DNA of 64,000 bases, taken from the NCBI RefSeq assembly GCF_002356315.1, contig NZ_AP018164.1, forward strand, positions 4,278,001 to 4,342,000, given 5' to 3'. A program made the position numbers and the translations under genes. This DNA is from Mycobacterium shigaense. GTDB lineage: Bacteria > Actinomycetota > Actinomycetes > Mycobacteriales > Mycobacteriaceae. Under the pieces are notes generated by a model. That model was given only the letters and a program-made list of their open reading frames with translations. It was not told the origin of the DNA and searched no databases. Of the stretch, positions 34,841 to 43,298 are shown in pieces; position 1 is the stretch's first letter, and every line of letters begins with the position of its first letter.

Positions 34841-36514
34841 TCAGGGCGCGGGAGACAGCAACACCTCGCGGGGGATGTCGAGCGTCGCGATCGGATAACC
34901 CCCGGAAGCGTCGCGTCCGTCGCGGGCCAAGTGCATCGGCGGGTAGTCCACCACGTGCGACGCGCCCGGCTTGTGCTGCTGCCACTCCACCGCGGCCTGC
35001 AGCGTGTAGTGCCCCGGCGCCAACCCCGTCATGTCGACCGACACGGATTCGCTGGCCGACACCGGCACCGCCTGGTCGCGCGAACCGCTGGGATCGTCAT
35101 GGACCAGGGCCTTGAGATTGACGGTCGCCGGCATCGTCTTGACCACCGCCCCCGAAAAATCCACCAACCTATAGACGGGGACCCATTTCTCGGTCGCGGC
35201 CGCCGAGCCGTAGTTGGTCCAGACCGCCGAAATAGTGGCCACCTTGTCCTTCAGGGTTTGCGATCCCGCCCGCGACTCGACCGAATACCGGTAGCCCGCG
35301 GCGACGTTGGACTGCGCCCAGATCTGGTAGAGCGCCGGGTCCATCGGGACGGGCGAATTCGTGTCCTCGAAGTCGCAATTCGACGTCATCGACACGTGGT
35401 ACTTGACGACGTCGTGCAGGCCCTTTTCGTAGTAGGCCCGTCGATCGGCCCCCTTGGGCAACATGCACCACTCGGTGAGCACCGGCGCGGTGGCCAGCCG
35501 GTCCTTCAGCTGGGCGACGACCGGATCCTTGGTCAGCACGTAGTGCGAACCCTCCAGCTCGGCCCAGCCGGGCATCGGCGCAATCACGCCGATGCAGTCC
35601 GAGCGGATACCCACCGGCGCGGCCGACTTCTTGGTGGTGTCGTCGGAAAGCATCTGCCGCACGATTTCCGGGTTCAGGGTCGTCGTGATCAGCTGCGTGC
35701 GGGGAAAGGCGTTGACGTTCGCCGCGACTAGCTGCCGGATGGAATCGATCGTGATGCTCTGATCGCGAAACTGGCTGTAGTACCCCAGTTTCGCCATGCT
35801 TTCGTCCGGGGAAGGCCCGGCCGCGTTCAGGTTGTCCCGCAGATAGGCGATGTGGTTCTCGCTGAAGTCCCCGTAGCCGGAGAACTCGAAGACGCTGAGC
35901 CGCTCGTCGCCGTCATAGCGGCGGCCGAGCGCGGCGAGCAACTCCCCGAAACGACTGAGGTACATCGGGTCGTTCCAGTTCGGTACCACCTGAGTCACGC
36001 CGGGAGTCCACCAGTACCGTTCCGGCCCCTGGTAGCTGGTGGTCGCCGGCCGCACCCAGTCGGGCACCCCGATGTTCGTGTTGTTCGGGAAGACGGTGTC
36101 GCAGCACGAGCTGTAGGCCGTCACGCGAAGGGTCATGCGCATGTTGCGCGCGGCCAGTTTGTTCAGCGCCTCATCGATCAGGCTGAAGTCGAACTTGCGA
36201 TCGTCGGGCGTATCGGGCGGCAGCGTGCTGGGGTCGACGGGCTGCAACTGCCGCCAGGACAGTCGCAAGCTGGCGTCGTACGAGGCGGGCCATGGCGGGT
36301 ACCGATGCTGCGCGGGATTGACCTGAGGGAACAGCGGGAGCAACAGGTCCTCGTATTGGCCGCGCAGCGGATTGGGCACTTCCTGCAGGGTCAGGGGGAT
36401 GGCCGGACTGACGATCGCGATCAGAGGTTCGGAAGTGCCGTGCGCGCCGCAGCCGGTAACGAGGAACGTCGCGCACAGCGCGACGGCCAGCATTTTCTTC
36501 TTAATTGTCTGCAC
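34841..36514 (-). CDS. DUF4832-type lipoprotein, glycoside-hydrolase-like barrel
   Basis: A 557-residue exported lipoprotein. The signal peptide ends with LVTGC, so Cys near residue 22 would be lipidated. The next 350 residues look like a GH-type (beta/alpha)8 barrel: NPLRGQYEDLLLPLFPQ, LSWRQLQPVDP, KLAARNMRMTLRVTAYSSC, LAALGRRYDGDERLSVFEFSGYGDFSENH, with a cluster of Glu/Asp after strands 4 and 7. The C-terminal domain (about 400-557, ATEKWVPVYRLVDFSG ... GLAPGHYTLQAAVEWQQHKPG) is a beta-sandwich of the DUF4832 type. It may bind or trim the exported glycan (inference). The 190 bases to the Wzz gene hold no gene; a paralogue lies at 38588. Confidence 0.7.
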   Translation of the reverse strand: MQTIKKKMLAVALCATFLVTGCGAHGTSEPLIAIVSPAIPLTLQEVPNPLRGQYEDLLLPLFPQVNPAQHRYPPWPASYDASLRLSWRQLQPVDPSTLPPDTPDDRKFDFSLIDEALNKLAARNMRMTLRVTAYSSCCDTVFPNNTNIGVPDWVRPATTSYQGPERYWWTPGVTQVVPNWNDPMYLSRFGELLAALGRRYDGDERLSVFEFSGYGDFSENHIAYLRDNLNAAGPSPDESMAKLGYYSQFRDQSITIDSIRQLVAANVNAFPRTQLITTTLNPEIVRQMLSDDTTKKSAAPVGIRSDCIGVIAPMPGWAELEGSHYVLTKDPVVAQLKDRLATAPVLTEWCMLPKGADRRAYYEKGLHDVVKYHVSMTSNCDFEDTNSPVPMDPALYQIWAQSNVAAGYRYSVESRAGSQTLKDKVATISAVWTNYGSAAATEKWVPVYRLVDFSGAVVKTMPATVNLKALVHDDPSGSRDQAVPVSASESVSVDMTGLAPGHYTLQAAVEWQQHKPGASHVVDYPPMHLARDGRDASGGYPIATLDIPREVLLSPAP

Positions 36515-36526
36515 CCTGATTTCTCG

Positions 36527-38389
36527 TCAGACCGCGCCCGCCGACAGTGTCGGGCGGTCGGCTAGGAACGGCAACGGCATCCAGCGCGCGGCGAGCAGCG
36601 CCTCCATTGCGTTGCCCGGGACGGGTTTGGACAACAAGAACCCTTGCGCCCGGTGGCACCCGTGCTGCATCAAAGTCTGTGCGGCGGCCGGCGTCTCGAC
36701 GCCTTCGGCGACCAGTTGCAGACCGAACGCCTCGGCCAGGCCGATGATGGCCCGAACGATCGCCAAGTCGCCGGCGTTGGTGCCCAGGTCACGAACGAAC
36801 CCGGCGTCGATCTTCAGGATGTCCACCGGCAGCGACTTCAAATGCGACAACACCGCGTAGCCACTACCGAAGTCGTCGATGGCGATCTGGACGCCGACCT
36901 CTTTGAGCTCGTGCAGCGTTTTCCGGGTGGTTTGGATATCGTTCACCACCGCCCGCTCGGTGATCTCCAGGCATAGCGACGAGCCCTCCAGACCGAACTC
37001 CTCGATGGTGTCGGCGACGCTGCGCACGAAGCCGCGCGTGATCAGCTGCACCGGCGACACGTTGATCCGCAGCACGGCGCCCTGCCCGACACCGTTGACG
37101 CGCCACCGGCCGAATTCCGCGCAGGCGCTGCGCATCACCCACTGGCCCAGCTCGCCGGCCAGATTGGTCGATTCGGCGATCCCGATGAACGAATCGGGCA
37201 GCAGCAGCCCCCAGACCGGATGGCGCCAGCGCACCAGCGCCTCGGCGGCGACGATCGCCCCGGTCCACAGATCGACCTCGGGCAGGTAGTGCAGCAGCAG
37301 CGCTTCGCTGTCGATATCGCCCTGCAGATGCAATTCGATGTCGTTGCGGAACGCGCTCTTGAGCGACATGTCGTCGGTGGACACCGCGACCTGGTTGCCG
37401 CCGGCGCGCTTGGCCGTCAAGACGGCCTCGTCCGCCCGGCGCAGCAGGTCGGTGCTGTTGTCGCGCCCCGGCGTGCCGGTGGCCAGGCCGATGCTGACAC
37501 TGCGGGTGATCATGTGCCCGCCGATGGCCAGCCGCTCGCGCAGCATCGCCCCCAGCCGGCGGGCGAACGCCTCCGCCGTCGCCGCCGACATAGGCTGGTT
37601 GGGCACCACGACGAACTCGTCGCCGCCCAGGCGGGCGATCATGCTCTGGCCGGCGCAGGCCCGGATGCGCTGGGCGAAGACGCGGATGAACCAGTCGCCG
37701 GCGGTGTGCCCGAGGTAGTCGTTGATCGGCTTGAGCCGGTCCAGGTCGAGGAACAGCACGGCCACCGGACCCGGGCTCGACGGGGCGAGCCGCTCGGACA
37801 GGTGCGCAATCAGCGCCCGACGGTTGCACAGGCCGGTCAGGTCGTCGTGCTCGGCGAGGTACCGGAGCTTTTCCTCGGCCGCGATCCGGGCCCGCAGCTG
37901 CGCCATCAGGGCGGCGACGACCTCGAGCGTGTTGATCTCGTCCGGTCTCCACTTGCGACCGCCGAACTTGACAAAGCCCAGCACGCCGGTGCTCTCGCCC
38001 AGCGACACCAGCGGTGCCGCGGCCACCGACGGCGCGAGGTGCTGCTTGGCGGCGCCGGGCCAGCGCCACCACGGGCGGCCGGGCTGATCCGGCCCGACCA
38101 CCACCGGTTTCCGGCTCTGTTCACACTGGGTGAGCACCGGGTCGGCGCTGGTGAAGTGGACAACGCCCAAGGGGTCCGGATCGGGGACGTCGGTGCGCGG
38201 CGGCCATTCGGCGACCAACACCCACGCCCGGATGTCGTTGTCGTGGCGGCGTAGGAAACCGGCGTCCGCACCGAACGTCTCAACGAGCTCCGCAAGTACC
38301 TTTTCGCTCACCTGGGTGGCCGTGGACGCCGTGGCCTCCATCAGCTGAGTCGCGACGGAGGTGACGACCAAGTCCAGGCTGCGTGGCAT
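36527..38389 (-). CDS. GAF-GGDEF-EAL cyclic-di-GMP enzyme
   Basis: A 620-residue cytoplasmic protein: N-terminal GAF-type sensor (about 10-165), GGDEF domain (about 180-340) with the intact active site RLGGDEFVVV, and EAL domain (about 355-605). The EAL domain has AEALVRWRHP, INVSP, LEITERAV, AIDDFGSGYAV, KIDAGFV, AEGVET and QGFLLSKP all present. Both synthesis and breakdown of c-di-GMP are therefore possible. The RxxD inhibitory site before GGDEF is replaced by AGQS, so product inhibition is unlikely. The order matches M. tuberculosis Rv1354c (DgcA). The ATG at 38389 is chosen for its GGAGG 5 bases upstream. It lies between the two DUF4832 lipoprotein genes, on the same strand. Confidence 0.93.
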   Translation of the reverse strand: MPRSLDLVVTSVATQLMEATASTATQVSEKVLAELVETFGADAGFLRRHDNDIRAWVLVAEWPPRTDVPDPDPLGVVHFTSADPVLTQCEQSRKPVVVGPDQPGRPWWRWPGAAKQHLAPSVAAAPLVSLGESTGVLGFVKFGGRKWRPDEINTLEVVAALMAQLRARIAAEEKLRYLAEHDDLTGLCNRRALIAHLSERLAPSSPGPVAVLFLDLDRLKPINDYLGHTAGDWFIRVFAQRIRACAGQSMIARLGGDEFVVVPNQPMSAATAEAFARRLGAMLRERLAIGGHMITRSVSIGLATGTPGRDNSTDLLRRADEAVLTAKRAGGNQVAVSTDDMSLKSAFRNDIELHLQGDIDSEALLLHYLPEVDLWTGAIVAAEALVRWRHPVWGLLLPDSFIGIAESTNLAGELGQWVMRSACAEFGRWRVNGVGQGAVLRINVSPVQLITRGFVRSVADTIEEFGLEGSSLCLEITERAVVNDIQTTRKTLHELKEVGVQIAIDDFGSGYAVLSHLKSLPVDILKIDAGFVRDLGTNAGDLAIVRAIIGLAEAFGLQLVAEGVETPAAAQTLMQHGCHRAQGFLLSKPVPGNAMEALLAARWMPLPFLADRPTLSAGAV

Positions 38390-38394
38390 GGCGT

Positions 38395-38399
38395 CCTCC
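38395..38399 (-). promoter_or_regulatory. Ribosome-binding site of the GAF-GGDEF-EAL gene
   Basis: GGAGG (minus strand) stands 5 bases before ATG 38389 and decides the start over an in-frame codon 30 bases further upstream. Confidence 0.75.
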
Positions 38400-38587
38400 G
38401 ATATTGGCACGTGTCCCATCGGGGCATCAGCGCCGAACTAGCCCGCGGGGACGGTTTCACAGCGACGCTTTTCGACCGCGCGCCGCTGCGCACCGAAAGC
38501 CCCGCTAGTTACGCGTTATTCGACAGAGTGTATTCGGACCCCGGCAGGTCAGGGATGTATTTGTCGAGAAACCCGCGGGTCGGTGTG

Positions 38588-40159
38588 TCATTGGCGGTCG
38601 GCCGTCGCCGGGCCGTCGCGCGGGATGTCAAGCGTCGCAATCGGGTACAACCCCGACGCGTCGCGGCCGTCGCGGGCCAGCGCCATCGGCGGATAGTTCA
38701 CGACATGCGAGGCGTCCGGCTTGTGTTGTTGCCAATCCACGAACGCGCGCAGGGTGTAATGCCCCGGCGCCAATCCGGTCAGGTCGACGTGAGCGGACTC
38801 GGTGCAGGTTGCCGCGACCGGCTCCTCGCGCGACGGGCTGGAGTCGTCGTGGGTCAGCGTGTCGAGTTTGCACGTCGCCGGCACGGTGCGGATCGCGGTC
38901 CCCGAGAAGTCCACCAGCTTGTAGCCGGCGACCCATTTCTCCGTCGCGGCGGCCGAGCCGTAGTTGGTCCACGCCACCGAGATCGACGCCACCTTGCCCT
39001 GGATGGATTGCGATCCCGGCTGCGCCTCGACCGAATACCGATAGCCCGCGGTCGCGTTGACTTGGCCCCACAGCGCATAGGCCCGACGGTCCATCGCCGA
39101 CGTTGCATCCCGGTCCGGAAAGTTGGTGCTCGACGTCATCGAGACGTGATACCTGATGACGTCGTGCAGCCCCTTCTCGTAATACGAGCGCGGGTCGGCG
39201 CCATCGGGCAACCGGCACCATTGGCTGATCACCAGCGCCGAGGTCATCCGCTGCTTGATCGCGTTGACGACCGCGTCGTTGGTCTGCACGTATCGGGAAT
39301 CGTTGGATTCCGCCCACGCGGGCAACGGCGACTGGGCGCCAAGGCAATCCGAGCGGATTCCCACCGGCGCCGAGAGCTTCTTCGTGACGTCGTCGGCGAG
39401 CAACTCGCGCACGATTTCCGGATTCTGCGGCGTCACCACCAACTGCGTGCGGGGAAACGCGTCGACGTTCGCCGCCACCAGCCGGCGAATGGATCCGGCG
39501 GTGATGCTCTGATCACCGAACTGGCGGTAGCCCGAGAACTCGAAAACGCCCAGCCGCTCGTCGCCGTCGTAGCGCCGGCCCAGCGCAGCCAGTAGCTTCC
39601 CGAACGCCTCCAGGTATCTGGGGTCGTTCCAGTTCGGCACCACCTGCGTCACCCCGCTGTTCGCGGGCCCGGGATAGGCGGTGGCCGCCGAGCGCATCCA
39701 ATCGGGGATGCCGATGTTCGTGTTGTTCACAGCGCCGGTGTCGCAGCAGGAGTTGTAGGCGTAGACCCGCAGGATAAGCCGCATGTTGCGGCTGGCCAGC
39801 TTCGTCAGCGCATCGTCGATCGCGCTGAAGTCGAACTTGCGGCCGTCGGGAGCGTCGGGCGGCAGCGTGCCCGGATCGACGGGCTGCAACTGCCGCCACG
39901 AGACGGCGACGCTGGCGTCGTAGGAGGCGGGCCACGGCGGGTACGCCTGCTGGGCGGGATTCCCCTGCGGGAACAGCGGGACCAGCAGATCCTCGTATTG
40001 GCCCCGCAGCGGGTTGGCGATCTCCTGGGCGGTCGGCGACATGGCCGGGCTGACCATCGCGTTCAGCGGTCCGGGGTCGTGGTGGTCGGCGCAGCCAACG
40101 ACGGACAACGCCGTGCAGGCGGCAGTGAGCAGCGCGAACTGTTTGGGTGTTCCGACCAT
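38588..40159 (-). CDS. DUF4832-type lipoprotein, second copy with shortened catalytic face
   Basis: A 523-residue paralogue of the protein at 34841. Lipobox SVVGC near residue 23; shared blocks include ANPLRGQYEDLLVPLFPQ, KLASRNMRLILRVYAYNSC, ALGRRYDGDERLGVFEFSGY and GLAPGHYTLRAFVDWQQHKPD. Compared with the other copy it lacks about 30 residues after EFSGY (the stretch that there contains DFSENHIAYLRDN) and a short stretch around the GPERYWW block. The loss removes acidic residues that could form the active site of the other copy. It could be a binding protein instead of an enzyme (inference). The ATG at 40159 is chosen because the signal peptide starts immediately after it. Confidence 0.68.
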   Translation of the reverse strand: MVGTPKQFALLTAACTALSVVGCADHHDPGPLNAMVSPAMSPTAQEIANPLRGQYEDLLVPLFPQGNPAQQAYPPWPASYDASVAVSWRQLQPVDPGTLPPDAPDGRKFDFSAIDDALTKLASRNMRLILRVYAYNSCCDTGAVNNTNIGIPDWMRSAATAYPGPANSGVTQVVPNWNDPRYLEAFGKLLAALGRRYDGDERLGVFEFSGYRQFGDQSITAGSIRRLVAANVDAFPRTQLVVTPQNPEIVRELLADDVTKKLSAPVGIRSDCLGAQSPLPAWAESNDSRYVQTNDAVVNAIKQRMTSALVISQWCRLPDGADPRSYYEKGLHDVIRYHVSMTSSTNFPDRDATSAMDRRAYALWGQVNATAGYRYSVEAQPGSQSIQGKVASISVAWTNYGSAAATEKWVAGYKLVDFSGTAIRTVPATCKLDTLTHDDSSPSREEPVAATCTESAHVDLTGLAPGHYTLRAFVDWQQHKPDASHVVNYPPMALARDGRDASGLYPIATLDIPRDGPATADRQ

Positions 40160-40275
40160 CGTGACCAACCTAGATCCCGTCGAGCGGGGACGCCGTGCGG
40201 GCTCCGTGCACGCCATGCGACCGCGACCGCATCGATTACGCTGGTGGCTCTACAAATCACGCAGAGGACCACGAG

Positions 40276-41070
40276 ATGCCCGTCGCGGGATCGGCCAAGC
40301 GCTGGCTCGCGCCTGCGGTCAAGGTCATTGCGCCGCGCCGGTTCTGGCAGCGGAAGTATCGCATGCTGCACGAGCTCGGGCAGTCCCGCCCGGACCTGCA
40401 ACTGGCGGTGTCGATGTGCGATCCGGACCGGGTTTCGGTGGACATCGGCGCGGACGTCGGCCAGTTCACGATCGCGATGTTGTCGGCGTCGCGATCGGTG
40501 ATCGCCTTCGAACCGCGGCCAGCCCAGGCCCGGAAGTTGGCCACGATGTTCGGCGCGGTCGGCGCCGCGGTCCGGATCGAACCGGTGGCACTGTCGGACA
40601 AGCCGGGGGTGACGGCCATGCGGGTCGTCGAGTCCGAGCCGGGCCGCAGCACCATCGACACCGGTAACGCCCTTTCCGACGTCAGCGGCGGGGACGTGCA
40701 GACTATCGACGTCCCGGTCAAGCGCCTCGACGATCTGGGGCTCGACGACATCGGCCTGATCAAGATCGACGTCGAGGGCCACGAACTGGCCGTGCTGCAC
40801 GGCGCGGTGGACACCATCGCGCGCAACCGCCCGGCGATTCTGGTGGAGGCCGAGGAACGCCATCACCCCGGCGCGGTCGGCGAGCTCGCTCGGCTGCTGG
40901 CCGAGCTCGGCTACGCCGGCTACTTCGATCTCGACGACGAGCGGCGGCCCATCGCGGAATTCGACCCGGCTCAGCACCAGGACCCGGCCAACGCCGGCCG
41001 CCGCGAGGACGACTGGGTCGCCCGGGGCGTCTACGTCAACAACTTCGCGTTCTTTCCGCACGGCGACTGA
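40276..41070 (+). CDS. FkbM-family methyltransferase
   Basis: A 264-residue SAM-dependent O-methyltransferase. Motif I is VDIGADVGQFTIAML (about 56-70), then IAFEPRPAQARKLA, and the FkbM hallmark LIKIDVEGHELAVLHGA (about 153-169). It could methylate a sugar of the polysaccharide or a lipid-linked glycan. The start ATG has AGAGGACCACGAG upstream. It is divergent from the DUF4832 lipoprotein gene and lies at the right end of the polysaccharide region. Confidence 0.88.
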   Translation: MPVAGSAKRWLAPAVKVIAPRRFWQRKYRMLHELGQSRPDLQLAVSMCDPDRVSVDIGADVGQFTIAMLSASRSVIAFEPRPAQARKLATMFGAVGAAVRIEPVALSDKPGVTAMRVVESEPGRSTIDTGNALSDVSGGDVQTIDVPVKRLDDLGLDDIGLIKIDVEGHELAVLHGAVDTIARNRPAILVEAEERHHPGAVGELARLLAELGYAGYFDLDDERRPIAEFDPAQHQDPANAGRREDDWVARGVYVNNFAFFPHGD

Positions 41071-41086
41071 GCCAACGGCGGATTGC

Positions 41087-41100
41087 GTGAGCCGGCTCAC
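41087..41100. repeat. 14-bp perfect palindrome
   Basis: GTGAGCCGGCTCAC is a perfect inverted repeat 17 bases after the FkbM stop and about 80 bases before the flavoprotein start. It is either a terminator stem without a T-tract or an operator. Confidence 0.4.
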
Positions 41101-41115
41101 ATTTCGGCGGTGAAC

Positions 41116-41142
41116 TGTCACGCTGGGACGAGCTGCGGTGTC
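41116..41142 (+). promoter_or_regulatory. Candidate ECF41 promoter (TGTCAC - 17 bp - TGTC)
   Basis: TGTCAC at 41116 and TGTC at 41139 are separated by 17 bases. From memory ECF41 factors use TGTCACA and CGTC at about this spacing. The -10 differs by one base. It lies about 37 bases before the flavoprotein ATG. Confidence 0.5.
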
Positions 41143-41178
41143 TCCAGGTCACGAATCCCGTGAGAAGAGGAGACAGCA

Positions 41179-42363
41179 ATGACCGACCCAACCGACCCAA
41201 GAACCCACGTCGTGATCGTCGGCGGCGGGTACGCCGGAACCCTGGCCGCCAATCGTCTGCGCCGGCGGCCGGACGTGGACATCACGCTGGTGAACGCGCG
41301 TCCGGTGTTCGTCGAGCGCATCCGCCTGCATCAGTTGGTCGCCGACACCGGCGCGGCGACGGCCGACTACGACACGCTGCTGGGTGACGGGATCCGGCTG
41401 ATCGTCGACACCGCCGCGGCCATCGAGGCCGCCGACCGCCGGGTGCTGCTGGCCTCGGGCGCCGTCCTGGACTACGACTATCTGATCTATGCCGTAGGCA
41501 GCACGGGCGCGACACCCGCGACACCCGGTGCCGGCGAATTCGCGCATTCGATCTGCGACCTGGAAAGCGCGCAGCGGCTGCGCCACGCGCTGGCCGACCT
41601 GCCGCTGAACGCACCGATCACCGTGGTCGGCGGCGGACTGACGGGCATCGAAACGGCGTCCGAGCTGGCCGAGCAGGGCCGCCCGGTGACGCTGGTGTGC
41701 GGCGGCACGCTCGGCACGACGCTGAGCAGGCGCGGCCGGCGGTCGGTGGCCAAACAACTGCGCCAACTCGAGGTCGACATCCTGGTATCGGCCACGGTGA
41801 GCGAGGTCCGCTGGGACGGCGTGATCCTCGGCGACGGCGCGGTGCTGCCCAGCGCGGCGACGGTGTGGACGGCCGGATTCACCGTGCCGGACCTGGCCGC
41901 CCGCAGCGGCCTGCGCACCGACGCCACGGGCCGGCTGCTCACCGACGAGACGTTGACCAGTGTCGACCACGACCGCATTGTCGCCGCCGGTGATGCGGCC
42001 GCGCCGTCGGGCCGGCCGCTGCGGATGAGCTGCCAGGCCGCCGAGCCGTTGGGGGCCCAGGCCGCCAACACCGTGCTCGCCCGGATCGCCGGAGACACTC
42101 CCGCGGCGCTCAGCCAGGCGTTCGTCGGGCAGTGCATCAGCCTGGGCCGCAGGCACGGCACCGTGCAGTTCGCGCGCACCGACGACACCCCGGTGAACCT
42201 GGCCCTGGGCGGCCGGACCACCGCAGCCATCAAGGAAGCGATCTGCAAGGGCACGCTGTCGGCCATCCGGCGCGAGGCCGCCAAGCCCGGCTCGTATTTC
42301 TGGCTCAAGGGCGGCAACCGCCTGCAGCAACTGGCGGTTGCTCAGCAAACCGCACTACGTTGA
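41179..42363 (+). CDS. NDH-2-like FAD pyridine-nucleotide oxidoreductase
   Basis: A 394-residue two-dinucleotide-domain flavoprotein: VIVGGGYAGTLAANRLRRR at the N terminus for FAD, a second Rossmann motif TVVGGGLTGIETASELAEQG (about 150) for NAD(P)H, and VAAGDAAAPSGRPLRMSCQAA near the flavin. Lipoamide-dehydrogenase Cys pair CxxxxC is absent; the layout is that of type-II NADH dehydrogenase-like proteins. It has AGAGGAGAC 4 bases before the ATG. Its stop TGA overlaps the TTG of the ECF41 gene. In other actinobacteria ECF41 genes sit beside oxidoreductases of this kind, so it is probably the main target of the sigma factor. Confidence 0.88.
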   Translation: MTDPTDPRTHVVIVGGGYAGTLAANRLRRRPDVDITLVNARPVFVERIRLHQLVADTGAATADYDTLLGDGIRLIVDTAAAIEAADRRVLLASGAVLDYDYLIYAVGSTGATPATPGAGEFAHSICDLESAQRLRHALADLPLNAPITVVGGGLTGIETASELAEQGRPVTLVCGGTLGTTLSRRGRRSVAKQLRQLEVDILVSATVSEVRWDGVILGDGAVLPSAATVWTAGFTVPDLAARSGLRTDATGRLLTDETLTSVDHDRIVAAGDAAAPSGRPLRMSCQAAEPLGAQAANTVLARIAGDTPAALSQAFVGQCISLGRRHGTVQFARTDDTPVNLALGGRTTAAIKEAICKGTLSAIRREAAKPGSYFWLKGGNRLQQLAVAQQTALR

Positions 42364-43256
42364 AAGGCGAACACGCCGAACGGTTTACGTTGCTGCGGCC
42401 CCTGCTGTTCACCATCGCCTACGAGATTCTCGGCTCGGCGACCGACGCCGACGATGTGTTGCAGGACAGCTATCTGCGTTGGGCGGCCGTCGAGTTGGCG
42501 GCGGTCAACGACACCAAGTCCTATCTGGCCCAGCTCGTCACCCGCCAATCGCTCAACGCGTTGCGGGCCGGGGCGCGGCGGCGCGAGGAATATGTGGGGC
42601 CGTGGCTGCCCGAGCCGTTGCTGCTCGACGACCAGGATCCGTCGGCGGATGTTGTTCTCGCGGAGTCGGTTTCGATGGCCATGCTGGTGTTGCTGGAGAC
42701 GCTGAGTCCCGACGAGCGGGCGGTGTTCGTGCTGCACGAGGTGTTCGGGTTCGACTACGGCGAGATCGCCGAGGCGGTGGGCAGGACGGCGCCGACCGTG
42801 CGGCAGGTGGCGCACCGGGCCCGCGAGCACGTGCGGGCGCGGCGCAAGCGGTTCGACGCGAAAGACCCGCGGCGTAACGCGGAGATCACCGCGCAGTTCC
42901 TGGCCACCGCGGCCAGCGGCGACGTGCACGCGCTGATGGCGATGCTCGCGCCCGAAGCGACCTGGACGGCCGACAGCGGCGGCAAGGTCTCCGCGGCCCG
43001 GCGGCCGGTGGTCGGCGCTGAGCGGGTCGCCCGGGCGATCGCCGGGCTGATGCGCCGGGCCGCGGCCGAGGCCACGCTGCGCGTGGAGATGGTGACCTGC
43101 AACAGTGCCCCGGCGGTGTTGCTGTATCTCGGCGACCACCTCGAGGGCGTGATCACGCTGGAGATCGCCGGCGAGAAGATCACCAACTTCTACGTGATGC
43201 GCAACCCGGACAAGCTGGCGGCCCTGGCCACCGCCCGCGATATCAGCCGGGGCTGA
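42360..43256 (+). CDS. ECF41-type sigma factor with SnoaL-like C-terminal domain
   Basis: A 298-residue extracytoplasmic-function sigma factor of the SigJ-like type. Sigma2: LFTIAYEILGSATDADDVLQDSYLRW (about 12-37); sigma4: LSPDERAVFVLHEVFGFDYGEIAEAVGRTAPTVRQVAHRAREH (about 118-160); C-terminal NTF2/SnoaL-type domain of about 110 residues with DSGGKV (variant of the conserved DGGGKV), which regulates this group in place of an anti-sigma factor. The TTG start overlaps the stop of the flavoprotein (TTGA), so the two are one operon with coupled translation. Alternative starts are not seen. Confidence 0.88.
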   Translation: MKGEHAERFTLLRPLLFTIAYEILGSATDADDVLQDSYLRWAAVELAAVNDTKSYLAQLVTRQSLNALRAGARRREEYVGPWLPEPLLLDDQDPSADVVLAESVSMAMLVLLETLSPDERAVFVLHEVFGFDYGEIAEAVGRTAPTVRQVAHRAREHVRARRKRFDAKDPRRNAEITAQFLATAASGDVHALMAMLAPEATWTADSGGKVSAARRPVVGAERVARAIAGLMRRAAAEATLRVEMVTCNSAPAVLLYLGDHLEGVITLEIAGEKITNFYVMRNPDKLAALATARDISRG

Positions 43257-43298
43257 CCGACGAGGTGCGAAGGCTGACCGTTCTGTCAAGCTAGGGCG

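Noticed and set aside
38480..38612. A short minus-strand frame overlapping the end of the second DUF4832 gene
   Set aside because: About 35 codons, no ribosome-binding site and no recognisable similarity; I see nothing beyond chance.
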